62,918 nt of DNA from Clostridia bacterium. GTDB taxonomy: Bacteria; Bacillota; Thermoanaerobacteria; Thermoanaerobacterales; Thermoanaerobacteraceae. A program made the translations under genes and the position numbers. Where the stretch lies: the NCBI GenBank assembly GCA_012840485.1, contig DULG01000038.1:1-62918 (forward strand), written 5' to 3'. Position 1 is the stretch's first letter. Each line of letters opens with the position of its first letter. Positions 32,181 through 41,829 of the stretch are shown here, in pieces. The notes under the pieces were generated by a model that made no database searches, was not told the origin of the DNA, and saw only the letters and a list, made by a program, of their open reading frames with translations.

Positions 32181-32224
32181 TTTTTTGTATTAAAGTTATT
32201 ATAACAATTTATTTATACAAAAAA
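32181..32224. repeat. Inverted repeats ahead of the dehydrogenase remnant
   Basis: TTTTTTGTAT (32181-32190) and ATACAAAAAA (32215-32224) are exact inverted repeats, and between them lies GTTATTATAAC (32195-32205), itself a palindrome. The region may be a repressor operator or a weak terminator downstream of the mutase gene. Confidence 0.4.
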
Positions 32225-32253
32225 GGTGTACCAATTTTGAGGAAGTGATCAAG

Positions 32254-33281
32254 TTGAAAACCGTATTATTTTATGGACTCCAAAGTATAAAAATTGAAGA
32301 AAAAGAAATACCAAAAGCAGGATCAGGTGAGGTGGTAGTAAAGAATAAAGTGGCTTTACCCTGTGGGACAGACGTAAAAATGTATCTACGTGGACATCCT
32401 TTATGGAGTCCCCCTTTCTTTTTGGACATGAAGCGGCAGGAATTGTTGTACAAATAGGAGAAGGAGTGAAGAATTTTAAGGTGGGAGATAGAGTTGTGGC
32501 TCATAACTCTGCTCCTTGTAATAAATGTTATTATTGTAAACAAGGGCAGCATTCTATGTGTGAAAATATAATGTTTAATTTTGGAGCTTTCGCTGAATAC
32601 TAAAAAATTCCAAAAGAGATTGTGGAACAAAATATGTTTAGAGTGCCAGACTTTATTTCTTTTAAAGATGCCGCTTTGTTAGAACCTTTATCTTGTGTAG
32701 TTTATGGAATTGATGAGATTGGAATTTCTTTAGGAGATATTGTAGTAGTTAATGGAGCAGGGCCTATTGGATTGATGTTTGTAAGGTTAGCATATTTTAG
32801 AGGAGCAAAAGTGATAGTTACTGATATATCTGAGGAGCGTCTCAATTTGGCGCATGAGTTGGGAGCAGCTTTTACTATTAATGTAGCAAAGGTTGAAGAT
32901 CAGGTGAAAGCTGTTAAAGAATTGACAGAGGATAAAAGAGGAGTAGACGTAGCTATTGAAGCAGTGGGCCTCCCAGAAGTATGGGAAAAACTATTCGTAT
33001 GGCTAGGAAAGGTGGAAGAGTTTTGTTATTTGGGGGGACAAAAAGTGGAAGTTTTATAACAATAGATACAGAGTTATTACATTATTCTCAACTCACAATT
33101 AAAGGTGTATTTCATACGACTCTGAAACATGTAAAAATAGCCTTTAAACTTATCAAAAATGGATTAATAACAGCAGATAAATTTGTTACTAACGAGTATA
33201 AAATTAGAAGAAATAGAAAAAGCGTTACTTGAACACAGAGAAGGAAAAGTAATAAAAAATTGCATAGTTTTTGATGATTAG
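32254..33281 (+). pseudogene. Decayed zinc-containing alcohol/polyol dehydrogenase
   Basis: The remains of a medium-chain zinc dehydrogenase of the sorbitol/threonine dehydrogenase type, about 340 codons. The pieces in order are: catalytic CGTDVKMYLRGH; a frameshift near 32410; GHEAAG and the structural-zinc cysteines PCNKCYYCKQGQHSMCEN; an in-frame TAA at 32601; the Rossmann segment VNGAGPIGLMFVRL; a frameshift near 32985; GGRVLLFGGT; another frameshift near 33205; and the tail LEEIEKALLEHREGKVIKN. With at least three frameshifts and one stop it cannot make an intact enzyme unless the sequence has errors. It probably once oxidised the polyol phosphate imported by the adjacent PTS. Confidence 0.88.
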
Positions 33282-33504
33282 TATTGTACAAAAAATTTAC
33301 TACAAGTCAAAAATTTTATACTTTTGAGCAAATTTTAAATTTTCTAAATAAATGTTTGTTTTGGACTATAGTATAAACACTTATATCTCCTCCATGATAG
33401 ATACAATGAAATATGGGAAGGGAATTTTACATTGTTTTTCAGCAGTTTTCGTGTATAATAATATTAAAGAAATAAGGCAAAATATAGTTAAAGGAGGAGA
33501 AAAC
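33282..33504. other. Intergenic region upstream of transketolase
   Basis: An AT-rich region with no supported gene. The reading frame of transketolase stays open into it, but no ribosome binding site exists before 33490 and the promoter lies inside it. Confidence 0.6.
33432..33459 (+). promoter_or_regulatory. Sigma-A promoter of transketolase
   Basis: TTGTTT (33432-33437), a 16-bp spacer and TATAAT (33454-33459) lie 45 bp upstream of the ATG, giving transketolase its own transcript separate from the sugar operon. Confidence 0.55.
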
Positions 33505-35508
33505 ATGGCAGAAAGAATAGAGCAGTTGGCCATAAACGCTATAAGAGTGCTGTCTATTGATGCCATTGAAAAGGCGAAATCAGGCCATCCCGGGATGCCA
33601 ATGGGAGCAGCTCCTATGGCGTATGTACTTTGGACAGAGTTTATGAATCACAATCCTCTCAATTCTAAGTGGTTCAATCGCGACAGGTTTGTTTTGTCAG
33701 CAGGACATGCTTCAATGCTTTTGTACGCGCTTTTGCACCTTTCAGGCTACAAAGTTTCCATGGAAGACATAAAGAATTTCCGCCAGTGGGGGTCAAAAAC
33801 TCCTGGGCATCCGGAGTACGGCCTTACTGATGGAGTAGAGGCGACGACTGGACCTTTAGGGCAGGGCCTTGGGATGGCAGTAGGAATGGCAATGGCTGAA
33901 CGCTTCCTTGCCAATAAGTATAACCGCGGTTCTTACAACATAATAGACCACTATACATATGTAATTGCAAGCGATGGAGACCTAATGGAAGGGATATCTC
34001 ACGAAGCAGGTTCATTGGCAGGCCATTTAAAGCTTGGCAAACTGATTGTGCTTTACGATTCTAACGATGTAACCTTGGATGGAGACAGGCACTTATCCTT
34101 TACAGAAAGCGTTGCAGATAGGTTCAAAGCCTATGGATGGCAGGTTTTAAGAGTCGATGATGGCAATGACCTTGACGCTATAAGAAATGCTATAAGTGAA
34201 GCTAAGAAAAACACAGAACAGCCTACCTTAATTGAAGTAAAGACCGTCTTGGGTTACGGGGCTCCCAATAAAGCAGGCAAATCTGATGCACACGGGGCTC
34301 CACTAGGTGAAGAGGAGGCTCGTTTGGCAAAAGAATATTATAAATGGGAGTATGAACCTTTCTTTATTCCAGAAGAAATATACGAGCATTATAGAGCTAA
34401 AGTTCTTGAGAGAGGCAAAAAGGCAGAAGAAGAGTGGAATAAACTGTTTGAGGCTTATAAAAAAGAATATCCTGAATTAGCAAAAGAGTTAGAAGATGCC
34501 ATGAATGGAAACCTTCCAGAAGGCTGGGACAAAGACATGCCTTCTTATGATAAAGGGGCTTATGCGACGAGAGATGTATCTGGAGAGATGATAAATGCTT
34601 TAGCAAAAAATATCCCCTACTTCATAGGTGGCAGCGCAGATCTTGCAAGTTCTAACAAGACAGCTATAAAAGGAGAAAAGCCCTTTGGGCCTACCAGCAA
34701 TTACACTGGAAGAAACATATGGTTTGGCGTAAGGGAATTTGGAATGGCTACAGCTTTGAATGGGATGGCACTCCACGGAGGACTTAAAGTCTATGGCGGA
34801 ACATTCCTAGTATTTAGCGACTATCTCCGCCCCGCTTTAAGGCTTTCAGCTTTAATGGGAGTACCTGTAACTTATGTATTTACACATGACTCAATCGCTG
34901 TAGGAGAAGATGGGCCTACACATCAGCCAGTAGAGCATCTTGCGGCATTTCGCGCAATGCCAAATGTGTCAGTTATAAGGCCAGCAGACGGGAATGAGAC
35001 AAGAGCTGCATGGAAATTAGCAGTGCAGTCTAAGAATGTACCCACGGTTTTGATTTTGACAAGGCAAAAACTTCCAATCCTTCCCACAACAAAAGAAAGA
35101 GCTGAAGAAGGCGTGGCAAAAGGTGCTTATATAGTATCAGACGGCGAAAAGGAAACTCCTGATATCCTTCTTTTGGCATCTGGATCAGAAGTATCTTTAG
35201 CAGTTGAAGTGCAAAAGAAGTTAAAAGAAGAAGGGATAGACGCAAGAGTGGTGAGCATGCCTTCATGGGACAGATTTGAAAAGCAAAGTGAAGACTATAA
35301 AAATTCTGTATTGCCTCCACAAGTCAAAAAGAGATTGGCAATTGAAGCAGCAGCGCCTCTTGGCTGGGAGCGCTATGTAGGGGATGAGGGCAAAGTTATA
35401 GGAATCAACACTTTTGGAGCTTCTGCACCAGGTGAAAAATTAATGGAAGAATACGGCTTTACAGTCAATAGGATAGTAGAGGAAGCTAAAGCTTTACTAA
35501 GACAATAA
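33505..35508 (+). CDS. tkt: Transketolase
   Basis: A full-length single-chain transketolase of 667 residues. It shows the N-terminal [18 protein letters not shown] motif, the thiamine diphosphate motif starting [18 protein letters not shown] (read here as SDGDLMEG) and ending in an SNDVTLDG-like segment, and the pyrimidine domain [20 protein letters not shown]. It transfers two-carbon units in the pentose phosphate pathway. ATG 33505 behind AAAGGAGGAG is the start. Codon choice is somewhat richer in G and C than in its neighbours, consistent with high expression. It sits beside pentose/polyol genes but has its own promoter and terminator. Confidence 0.95.
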   Translation: MAERIEQLAINAIRVLSIDAIEKAKSGHPGMPMGAAPMAYVLWTEFMNHNPLNSKWFNRDRFVLSAGHASMLLYALLHLSGYKVSMEDIKNFRQWGSKTPGHPEYGLTDGVEATTGPLGQGLGMAVGMAMAERFLANKYNRGSYNIIDHYTYVIASDGDLMEGISHEAGSLAGHLKLGKLIVLYDSNDVTLDGDRHLSFTESVADRFKAYGWQVLRVDDGNDLDAIRNAISEAKKNTEQPTLIEVKTVLGYGAPNKAGKSDAHGAPLGEEEARLAKEYYKWEYEPFFIPEEIYEHYRAKVLERGKKAEEEWNKLFEAYKKEYPELAKELEDAMNGNLPEGWDKDMPSYDKGAYATRDVSGEMINALAKNIPYFIGGSADLASSNKTAIKGEKPFGPTSNYTGRNIWFGVREFGMATALNGMALHGGLKVYGGTFLVFSDYLRPALRLSALMGVPVTYVFTHDSIAVGEDGPTHQPVEHLAAFRAMPNVSVIRPADGNETRAAWKLAVQSKNVPTVLILTRQKLPILPTTKERAEEGVAKGAYIVSDGEKETPDILLLASGSEVSLAVEVQKKLKEEGIDARVVSMPSWDRFEKQSEDYKNSVLPPQVKKRLAIEAAAPLGWERYVGDEGKVIGINTFGASAPGEKLMEEYGFTVNRIVEEAKALLRQ

Positions 35509-35517
35509 AGTAACTTT

Positions 35518-35560
35518 AAGCTGCTCCTGTCTGTTCTAAGGCAAGGAGCAGCTTTTATTT
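35518..35560 (+). terminator. Intrinsic terminator of transketolase
   Basis: AAGCTGCTCCT (35518-35528) pairs perfectly with AGGAGCAGCTT (35544-35554), followed by TTATTTTCC. Confidence 0.8.
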
Positions 35561-35631
35561 TCCTCTAAAAATTTTTATTTTTCTGTGATATACTTTTTAT
35601 AAACACACAAGTTTTAAAGGGGAGATTCTCC

Positions 35632-38379
35632 TTGACAAACAAAGAGAAAGTATTTAATTTGGTTAAAGAATTATCACAGGATATCAATATAAAAGAGAAA
35701 AAAGGAGTTACTGCGCAGGAAATAGCCCAGAAATTAAATTTAAGGAGAAATGTGGCGAGCCATTTGTTGAACGAGCTATACAAAGAGGGCAAAGTGATAA
35801 AGATAAACACAAGACCTGTATACTTTTTGGATAAGGAAGTTTATGAGAAAAGGGCAAAAGAGTTTAAAGAAGCTTCAAAAGATTTGGGTGTTCCTGTAAA
35901 GAATTTTACAGAAGACCCTTTTACAAAGCTTATTGGATATAATGGGAGTCTTAAGGAGCAAGTAAAGTTGTGCAAATCAGCTGCTTCTTATCCACCTAAT
36001 GGTCTTCCTATTCTGCTCATCGGCAATACAGGAGTAGGTAAAAGCTATATTGCGCAGCTTATTTACGAATATGCTAAATCTATTGGTGCTATAGATGAAA
36101 ATGCTCCCTATGTAATATTTAATTGTGCTGAATACGCCAATAATCCTGAACTACTTTCCGCAAACCTTTTTGGCTATGTAAAAGGAACATTTACAGGTGC
36201 TGATAAAGACAAACCCGGCCTTTTAGAAGAAGCGAATGGAGGATATTTGTTTTTGGATGAGGTTCACAGGCTTCCGCCAGAAGGGCAGGAAAAACTGTTT
36301 CTATTTTTGGACAAAGGCATATTTAGAAGGCTTGGTGAGACAGGCAATTGGAGGACAGCAAAAGTAAGGTTTATATTTGCTACAACTGAAGACCCTGAGC
36401 AAACTCTTACAAAGACTTTTTTAAGAAGGATACCATTAGTTGTAAACATCCCCTCTCTTTATGATAGGCCTTTACATGAAAGGTTACAACTTATCTATAA
36501 CTTTTACAAAAATGAGGCCAAAAATTTGGGAATGGATATTTTAATAAGCAAACAAGTGCTGAATGTTCTTCTTAAGACCAAAATATCCGGCAACATTGGC
36601 AAACTTATAAATGTTATAAAATACAGCTGTGCTCAAGCCTATAACCATGTCATAAGAAAGAAAACAAATATATTGCGAATCCATCTATATGACCTGCCAA
36701 GAGAGATGCAGGCTGATTTAGATATAATAAAAAGTAATTTTCATTTTAACGGAGTGTTAATTTCTCACAATAGAAAAGATGAAGATCTGGTATGGGATGG
36801 AGAAGACAATAAAGATGTATATGAAGTAGCAAACAAAATATTTGAGCTATTTGAGAAATATAGTAGTAAGGAAATAAATGCTGATAGTTTTAAAAAAGAT
36901 TCTTTGATTTATTTAAATGAGTTTACAGATAAAATAATTTTTAAAAACGATAACACGTATATAGATTCAATAGTTTTCAATGCTATTAAAAACGTAGTAG
37001 AAAATGTGTTAAATATAATACAAAATATGTACGGAATTAAATATTATGGCAATTCAGTTTTGGTATTGACTCATTTTATTAATTATTTATTAAGCGATGT
37101 AACTTACGAGAAGTATTCTGAGAATATAAAAGTGGTATTGGGAGTTTTGAAAAATGTTTTTCCCAAAGAGTTTATAATAGCTAATAAAATAGTTGAACTT
37201 ATTGAAGTTAACCTGGACGTCAAGCTCAACCAAATAGCTGTAATTTATTTTACACTTTATATTAAAAGCTTAAATAAAAGTGACAATACTAATCTCATAA
37301 ATTCTATAATAATAGCCCATGGTTATTCAACTGCCAGTAGCATAGCTAGTATCGCCAATAGGCTTTTGGGACAGTTTGTTTTTGAAGCTTTTGATATGCC
37401 AATTGAGATGTCGACACAAGAGATTATGCTAAAAGTTCAAGATTATTTAAAAAATATAGATACCTCCAAAGGGATTATTATATTAGTAGACATGGGTTCT
37501 TTAGAGGAGATATACAAGTCTTTGACTGACATTGTCGAGGGAGACATAGCAATTATTAATAATATCACTACTCAATTGGCTTTAGACGTTGGGAATAGAA
37601 TATTGCAAAATCAACCACTAGAGCAAATTGTAACAGAGGCAATACAGAAAAATAGTATTAGTCATAGGTTGATTAAATCTCAAAAACACAAAAGAAATGC
37701 TATTCTTACAACATGTATTACGGGGATTGGGACTGCTGTTAAAATAAAAGACCTTTTACATCAATGCCTTGCCAGCGAAGATGTTGAAATAATTGCATAT
37801 GATTACAATAGGCTTAAAGGCAACGGCATAAAAGATGAGGTATTCAAAAATTTCAATGTCAAGCTAATTATTGGTACAGCAGATCCTGGCATAAAGGAAA
37901 TACCTTATTTGTCTTTAGAAGATTTAATTACAGGGAATGGTAACGTATTCTTGAGTAAGGTCTTAAAAGGATTTGCAGATGATGTAACTATAGAGCGAGT
38001 TAATCAAGCAATAGTTAAGCTTTTCTCTTTACAGAATGTACTTCATTATCTTACTATATTAAATCCCGATAAAATAATTGATCAGGTTGAAAAAGCTGTC
38101 AGTGATTTAGAGTTACATCTTGGATTTAAATTTTCAAATGACTTAAAGATAAGTTTGTATATACACATGAGCTGCTTGATTGAAAGGTTAATAATGAAGG
38201 ATCCTATTACTTCTTATGAAAAACTAAAAGAATTTGAACAGTGTCATAGACACTTTATAGATTGTGTAAAATCTTCTTTTAGTGTAATAGAAGAAATCTA
38301 TAAAGTAGAAATTCCTACATCAGAGATAGGGTTTATATATGACATAATCCGTTCTAAAGTAAAAAATGTGGCTGTTTAG
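35632..38379 (+). CDS. Second LevR/ManR-type sigma-54 activator
   Basis: A 915-residue activator. It has a winged-helix N-terminus (about 1-68) and an AAA+ domain with Walker A GNTGVGKS (131-138). The sigma-54 loop reads GTFTGA (185-190) instead of the usual GAFTGA, and Walker B is YLFLDE. Next come a first PRD, an EIIA-Man-like domain (IIAHGYSTASS), a region with CITGIGTAVK and a C-terminal PRD (QCHRHFIDCVKSSF). TTG start behind AAAGGGGAG. It differs from the 22935 activator in its DNA-binding end and in lacking a C-terminal fructose-type EIIA. It is followed directly by a sigma-54 promoter that drives an ABC transporter cassette. Confidence 0.9.
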   Translation: MTNKEKVFNLVKELSQDINIKEKKGVTAQEIAQKLNLRRNVASHLLNELYKEGKVIKINTRPVYFLDKEVYEKRAKEFKEASKDLGVPVKNFTEDPFTKLIGYNGSLKEQVKLCKSAASYPPNGLPILLIGNTGVGKSYIAQLIYEYAKSIGAIDENAPYVIFNCAEYANNPELLSANLFGYVKGTFTGADKDKPGLLEEANGGYLFLDEVHRLPPEGQEKLFLFLDKGIFRRLGETGNWRTAKVRFIFATTEDPEQTLTKTFLRRIPLVVNIPSLYDRPLHERLQLIYNFYKNEAKNLGMDILISKQVLNVLLKTKISGNIGKLINVIKYSCAQAYNHVIRKKTNILRIHLYDLPREMQADLDIIKSNFHFNGVLISHNRKDEDLVWDGEDNKDVYEVANKIFELFEKYSSKEINADSFKKDSLIYLNEFTDKIIFKNDNTYIDSIVFNAIKNVVENVLNIIQNMYGIKYYGNSVLVLTHFINYLLSDVTYEKYSENIKVVLGVLKNVFPKEFIIANKIVELIEVNLDVKLNQIAVIYFTLYIKSLNKSDNTNLINSIIIAHGYSTASSIASIANRLLGQFVFEAFDMPIEMSTQEIMLKVQDYLKNIDTSKGIIILVDMGSLEEIYKSLTDIVEGDIAIINNITTQLALDVGNRILQNQPLEQIVTEAIQKNSISHRLIKSQKHKRNAILTTCITGIGTAVKIKDLLHQCLASEDVEIIAYDYNRLKGNGIKDEVFKNFNVKLIIGTADPGIKEIPYLSLEDLITGNGNVFLSKVLKGFADDVTIERVNQAIVKLFSLQNVLHYLTILNPDKIIDQVEKAVSDLELHLGFKFSNDLKISLYIHMSCLIERLIMKDPITSYEKLKEFEQCHRHFIDCVKSSFSVIEEIYKVEIPTSEIGFIYDIIRSKVKNVAV
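38240..38254. promoter_or_regulatory. Candidate upstream activator site (palindrome)
   Basis: A perfect 15-base palindrome, AGTGTCATAGACACT, lies inside the last codons of the activator gene, centred 160 bp upstream of the -24 GG of the sigma-54 promoter. The same GTGTC-N3-GACAC core recurs at 58005 at a similar distance from a -24 element. Enhancers for LevR-type activators normally lie at such distances. Confidence 0.45.
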
Positions 38380-38382
38380 AAA

Positions 38383-38419
38383 GTGCCAAGTGATATTACA
38401 CTGCTTGGCACATTTTTTG
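38383..38419 (+). terminator. Terminator hairpin shared with the sigma-54 promoter
   Basis: GTGCCAAG (38383-38390) pairs with CTTGGCAC (38404-38411), followed by ATTTTTT. The 3' arm and T-run are also the -24 box and spacer of the next promoter. Confidence 0.7.
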
Positions 38420-38422
38420 CAA
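38405..38422 (+). promoter_or_regulatory. Sigma-54 promoter of the ABC/amino-sugar cassette
   Basis: TTGGCACATTTTTTGCAA: GG (38407-38408) and GC (38419-38420) are exactly 10 bases apart, and the -24 TGGCAC and -12 TTGCA boxes are near-perfect. A purine-rich leader of about 230 bases with no supported gene runs from here to the lipoprotein gene at 38652. Confidence 0.85.
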
Positions 38423-38651
38423 CTACCATTAAGTTATAAGTGAAAAATATTGAAACCACGTGTAAAAGATTTGGGCAAAAATAAGAAGAAATAACTATTA
38501 CTAAAGGAGGGGGATAAAAAGTTACTTTTGTTAAACGATTAAACAGATTTAAAGAGGGAAGGGGGAAGATCTGGAGGAAAAGGCATAAAACTTGGAAAGG
38601 AAAATATTTACTAAATTATAGTAAACTCTAGGATAGGAGGAAGTTGTTTAA

Positions 38652-39947
38652 ATGAGAAAGTTTATTGCGCTAATAGTGGTGTTGGCATTGGTTATTGGGT
38701 GTATAGCAGGATGCAGCAATAAGGCTGCACAAAAAGAAGAACAACCTTCTCAGCAACCTGCTCAGGAAAAGGTTACTATAAAATTCTGGCAAGCAGGTGG
38801 AGATACTGCTGGAGCAGCCGAAAAAATGTCAGAGCTTATAAAAAAGTTTGAAGAAGCAAATCCCAATATCAAAGTAGAATATATGGCAATACCGTGGGCT
38901 GAAAATCCACATGAAAAATTTCAAACAGCTATAGTAGGTGGAGAAATAGCAGACCTTTTAGTTGTGGGGTCACCATTTGACCACGTCTTGGCAAATAGTG
39001 GTGCAATAATTTCTTTAGATCAATTTGCAGATGAAAATCTTAAAAAAGATTTAATGGATGTTTTTGCAAGAGAAGGTATATATCATGGTAAAAATAAAGA
39101 AATGGATGGAAAACTTATTTCTATTCCTTTATTTGGAGATGTAAGAACAATTGTGTATAATAAAGAAATTTTCCAGAAAAGTGGTGTTCCTGAACCTACA
39201 GAGTCTTGGACACTTGAAGAATTTAAGCAAAATGCTATAAAACTTACCAAAGATGATGTATATGGATTTGGTACTTCTGCAAGATATTCATCTCAGTGGC
39301 TTCCATTTGTATGGGATAAGGGTGGAGATATACTGAATGAACAAATGACAGAAGCAACAGTTACTACTCCAGAATGGAAAGAGGCAATTGAATATTATAT
39401 TGATTTACTTAATAAAACCAGTGTTCCAGGTTCTATTAATGTAAATTTAGCAGATATTCAGAAATCGTTTGCAGAAGGAAAAGTTGCAATGTTTGTTACT
39501 ACGCAGGATTATGTACAGGAACTTATGAAGGATCCTAATTTAAAAGATAAAATAGGTGTAGGTCAAATGCCCCATGATAAGTATCAAACTGCTTTTGCAG
39601 GGGCAGATGTTTTAGTAATTACCAAACAATCAAAACATCCAAAAGAAGCTTGGGAATTACTTAAATTCTTGGTATCTACCGAAAGTCAAATAGATTATTG
39701 CAAAACAGTAGGATTTTTGCCAGTAGTGAAATCAGCTGCAAGCGATCCTTACTTTACTAATGATCCTATCAAAAAAGGATTCTTACAAGCTCTTGAACAT
39801 GGTAAGTTTTATACAAAATCTGATAAAGCATCGGGTATTACTACAATATTACGTGCAGAAATACAAAATGCTATTTCAAAGAAGAAGACTGTGGATAAAG
39901 CTCTGGAAGATATGAAACAGGCAATTGACCTTCTTTTGAAGTCATAA
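38652..39947 (+). CDS. ABC transporter sugar-binding lipoprotein
   Basis: A 431-residue family 1 extracellular solute-binding protein. It has a lipoprotein signal peptide with lipobox IAGC (Cys21), a polar linker, then the fold opening VTIKFWQAGGD with a characteristic FAEGKVAMFV segment near residue 277. It would capture an oligosaccharide outside the membrane and pass it to the permeases encoded next. GGATAGGAGG gives a strong ribosome binding site. The hairpin after the gene probably raises its level over the permeases. The substrate is not directly visible; genes downstream suggest an amino sugar. Confidence 0.9.
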   Translation: MRKFIALIVVLALVIGCIAGCSNKAAQKEEQPSQQPAQEKVTIKFWQAGGDTAGAAEKMSELIKKFEEANPNIKVEYMAIPWAENPHEKFQTAIVGGEIADLLVVGSPFDHVLANSGAIISLDQFADENLKKDLMDVFAREGIYHGKNKEMDGKLISIPLFGDVRTIVYNKEIFQKSGVPEPTESWTLEEFKQNAIKLTKDDVYGFGTSARYSSQWLPFVWDKGGDILNEQMTEATVTTPEWKEAIEYYIDLLNKTSVPGSINVNLADIQKSFAEGKVAMFVTTQDYVQELMKDPNLKDKIGVGQMPHDKYQTAFAGADVLVITKQSKHPKEAWELLKFLVSTESQIDYCKTVGFLPVVKSAASDPYFTNDPIKKGFLQALEHGKFYTKSDKASGITTILRAEIQNAISKKKTVDKALEDMKQAIDLLLKS

Positions 39948-39963
39948 ATCCTACTTGATAGAA

Positions 39964-39991
39964 ACAGGCGCACCTAAAAAGGTGTGCCTGT
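39964..39991 (+). terminator. Hairpin after the binding-protein gene (attenuator)
   Basis: ACAGGCGCACCT (39964-39975) pairs with AGGTGTGCCTGT (39980-39991) over 12 bp with one G-T pair and a 4-base A loop. No T-run follows, so it likely protects the lipoprotein mRNA or only partly stops transcription. Confidence 0.65.
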
Positions 39992-40054
39992 CTATAAACT
40001 ATAGGCAATTTACTGGTGTTTGGTAGTAAAAAAATGTAAAAGTGGTGTAGAAGA

Positions 40055-40948
40055 ATGATTGTAACAAATAAAAAAGAAAAAATGGGCTACTATTTATTTC
40101 TTTTGCCAGCATATTTAATATTTACAGTGTTTATATTTTGGCCAGTTATTCACTCATCATATCTTTCCTTTTTTAAATATAACATAATAACTATTACTTC
40201 GCCAGATTTTGTCGGTTTAAAAAACTATAAATTTTTATTTAATGATGAAGTTTTTTGGACAAGTATAAAAAATACTGTGATATTTGTTATAAGTACTGTT
40301 CCTGTTAAAATGGCTTTGGGAATTATGCTTGCTATGCTTCTTAATCGTAAAGATTTGAGGTTTAAAACATTCTACAGAACCTGTTTTTATATACCTGTTG
40401 TAATTTCTATGGTTGCGATTTCAATCGTATGGATGTTGTTATTTAATCCAGGCCCTAATGGAGTAGTTAATATATTGCTATCAAAATTTGGAGTAAAGCC
40501 TCTGGGGTGGATTGCGGACTCGAATCTTTCTTTATTAACTGTAATGTTATTAGTAATATGGAAAGATTTGGGATATATTATGGTAATATATTTGTCAGGA
40601 CTTATGAGGATACCTGACGAAATCTATGAAGCAGTAGCTTTGGATCCCGTAAGTTCATGGCAAAAATTCTGGTATATTACATGGCCTTTGTTAAAACCTA
40701 CTACTATTTTCATTCTTATAACTCAAATAATAGAGTCATTCCAAGTATTTACGCCAATTTATGTAATAACGGAAGGAGGACCAGGATACAGTAGTACTAC
40801 CATAGTGAATTATTTATATCAAAAAGGTTTTAGAGAATATGAAATGGGCATAGCATGTGCAGTGGCTTACCTATTATTTGTGGTACTCCTCATATTGACC
40901 ATGTTGCAAAACAAAATCTCCAAGGCTGAAGAAATCCGGTATGACTAA
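40055..40948 (+). CDS. ABC sugar permease, MalF/UgpA type
   Basis: A 297-residue inner-membrane permease with six hydrophobic segments. The coupling loop that contacts the ATPase reads YEAVALDPVSSWQKFWYITW, followed by P, a variant of the EAA motif with Pro in place of the usual Gly after Asp. It pairs with the permease encoded 38 bases downstream. No ATP-binding subunit gene is present nearby, so a shared MsmK-type ATPase elsewhere is expected. Confidence 0.88.
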   Translation: MIVTNKKEKMGYYLFLLPAYLIFTVFIFWPVIHSSYLSFFKYNIITITSPDFVGLKNYKFLFNDEVFWTSIKNTVIFVISTVPVKMALGIMLAMLLNRKDLRFKTFYRTCFYIPVVISMVAISIVWMLLFNPGPNGVVNILLSKFGVKPLGWIADSNLSLLTVMLLVIWKDLGYIMVIYLSGLMRIPDEIYEAVALDPVSSWQKFWYITWPLLKPTTIFILITQIIESFQVFTPIYVITEGGPGYSSTTIVNYLYQKGFREYEMGIACAVAYLLFVVLLILTMLQNKISKAEEIRYD

Positions 40949-40986
40949 TATAAAGAGTTTGGAAAGTTAAAAGAAAGGGTGAAAAA

Positions 40987-41811
40987 ATGAAAAAAATTTT
41001 GCTGTATGTAATAATAACAATTACGGCATTTTTTATGCTTTCTCCCATGTTATGGATGGTTTCTACTTCTTTTTCAAAGGATTCTATAATTGCTTCAGCG
41101 AATATTATACCTAGAGATTTTACTATAGAAAATTATATAAAAGCATGGAATTTTCCTAAAGTGTTTGACAAAAGTGTTACATTCGGTACTTTCTTTTTGA
41201 ATAGTGTGATAGTTACAGCATGTTTAGTCGTAGGGGGGTTATTCGTAGACTCGCTTGCGGGATATGTACTTGCGAGAAAGGATTTTCCAGGGAGGAATGT
41301 GTTTTTCTATGCAGCGCTTGCAACTCTTATGATTCCTATTTATGTTACTGCAATTCCTATGTTCCTTATAGTGCGAGGTTTAGGATGGATAAATACCTAT
41401 GAAGCATTAATTATTCCATTTCTTTCATCAGGGTTTGGTATATATATGTTTAAGCAGTATTTTCAAACTATACCTATTGAATTAGAGGAAGCTGCAAAGA
41501 TTGATGGTTATTCTGATTTTTGGATTTATGCGCGTGTTATAGTGCCACTGGCAAAACCGGCATTTGGAACTATGGCAATACTTAAATTCATGTGGTCATG
41601 GAATATGTTTTTCTGGCCTTTGATTGTAACTACCGACATCAAAATGAAAGTGTTGCAATTGGGACTTACAATGTTTAGGGGACTTAATGTAACTCAGTGG
41701 GGACTTTTAACAGCCGGCATGACTATTGCTACTTTACCGCCTGTTATTATTTACATTATTTTTCAAAGATATTTTACAGGTGGATTAATGGCTGGTTCTT
41801 TAAAAGGTTAA
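40987..41811 (+). CDS. ABC sugar permease, MalG/UgpE type
   Basis: A 274-residue permease with six hydrophobic segments and a canonical EAA loop (LEEAAKIDGYSDFWIYARVI, then VPLAKPA). The C-terminus (YFTGGLMAGSLKG) is the usual ending of MalG-like subunits. It forms a heterodimeric channel with the preceding gene product. ATG start behind AGAAAGGGTG. The BadF-type kinase gene begins 18 bases after its stop. Confidence 0.9.
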   Translation: MKKILLYVIITITAFFMLSPMLWMVSTSFSKDSIIASANIIPRDFTIENYIKAWNFPKVFDKSVTFGTFFLNSVIVTACLVVGGLFVDSLAGYVLARKDFPGRNVFFYAALATLMIPIYVTAIPMFLIVRGLGWINTYEALIIPFLSSGFGIYMFKQYFQTIPIELEEAAKIDGYSDFWIYARVIVPLAKPAFGTMAILKFMWSWNMFFWPLIVTTDIKMKVLQLGLTMFRGLNVTQWGLLTAGMTIATLPPVIIYIIFQRYFTGGLMAGSLKG

Positions 41812-41829
41812 AAGCGAGGTTGAAACAAT

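Noticed and set aside
32160-32190. A sigma-54 promoter ahead of the dehydrogenase remnant
   Set aside because: TTGGGGCGTTATTTTTTGTAT looks similar at a glance, but no GG-N10-GC spacing exists.
33352-33504. A 51-residue N-terminal extension of transketolase
   Set aside because: The frame is open by chance. The sigma-A promoter lies inside it, and the AAAGGAGGAG ribosome binding site just before ATG 33505 and the family N-terminus fix the start.
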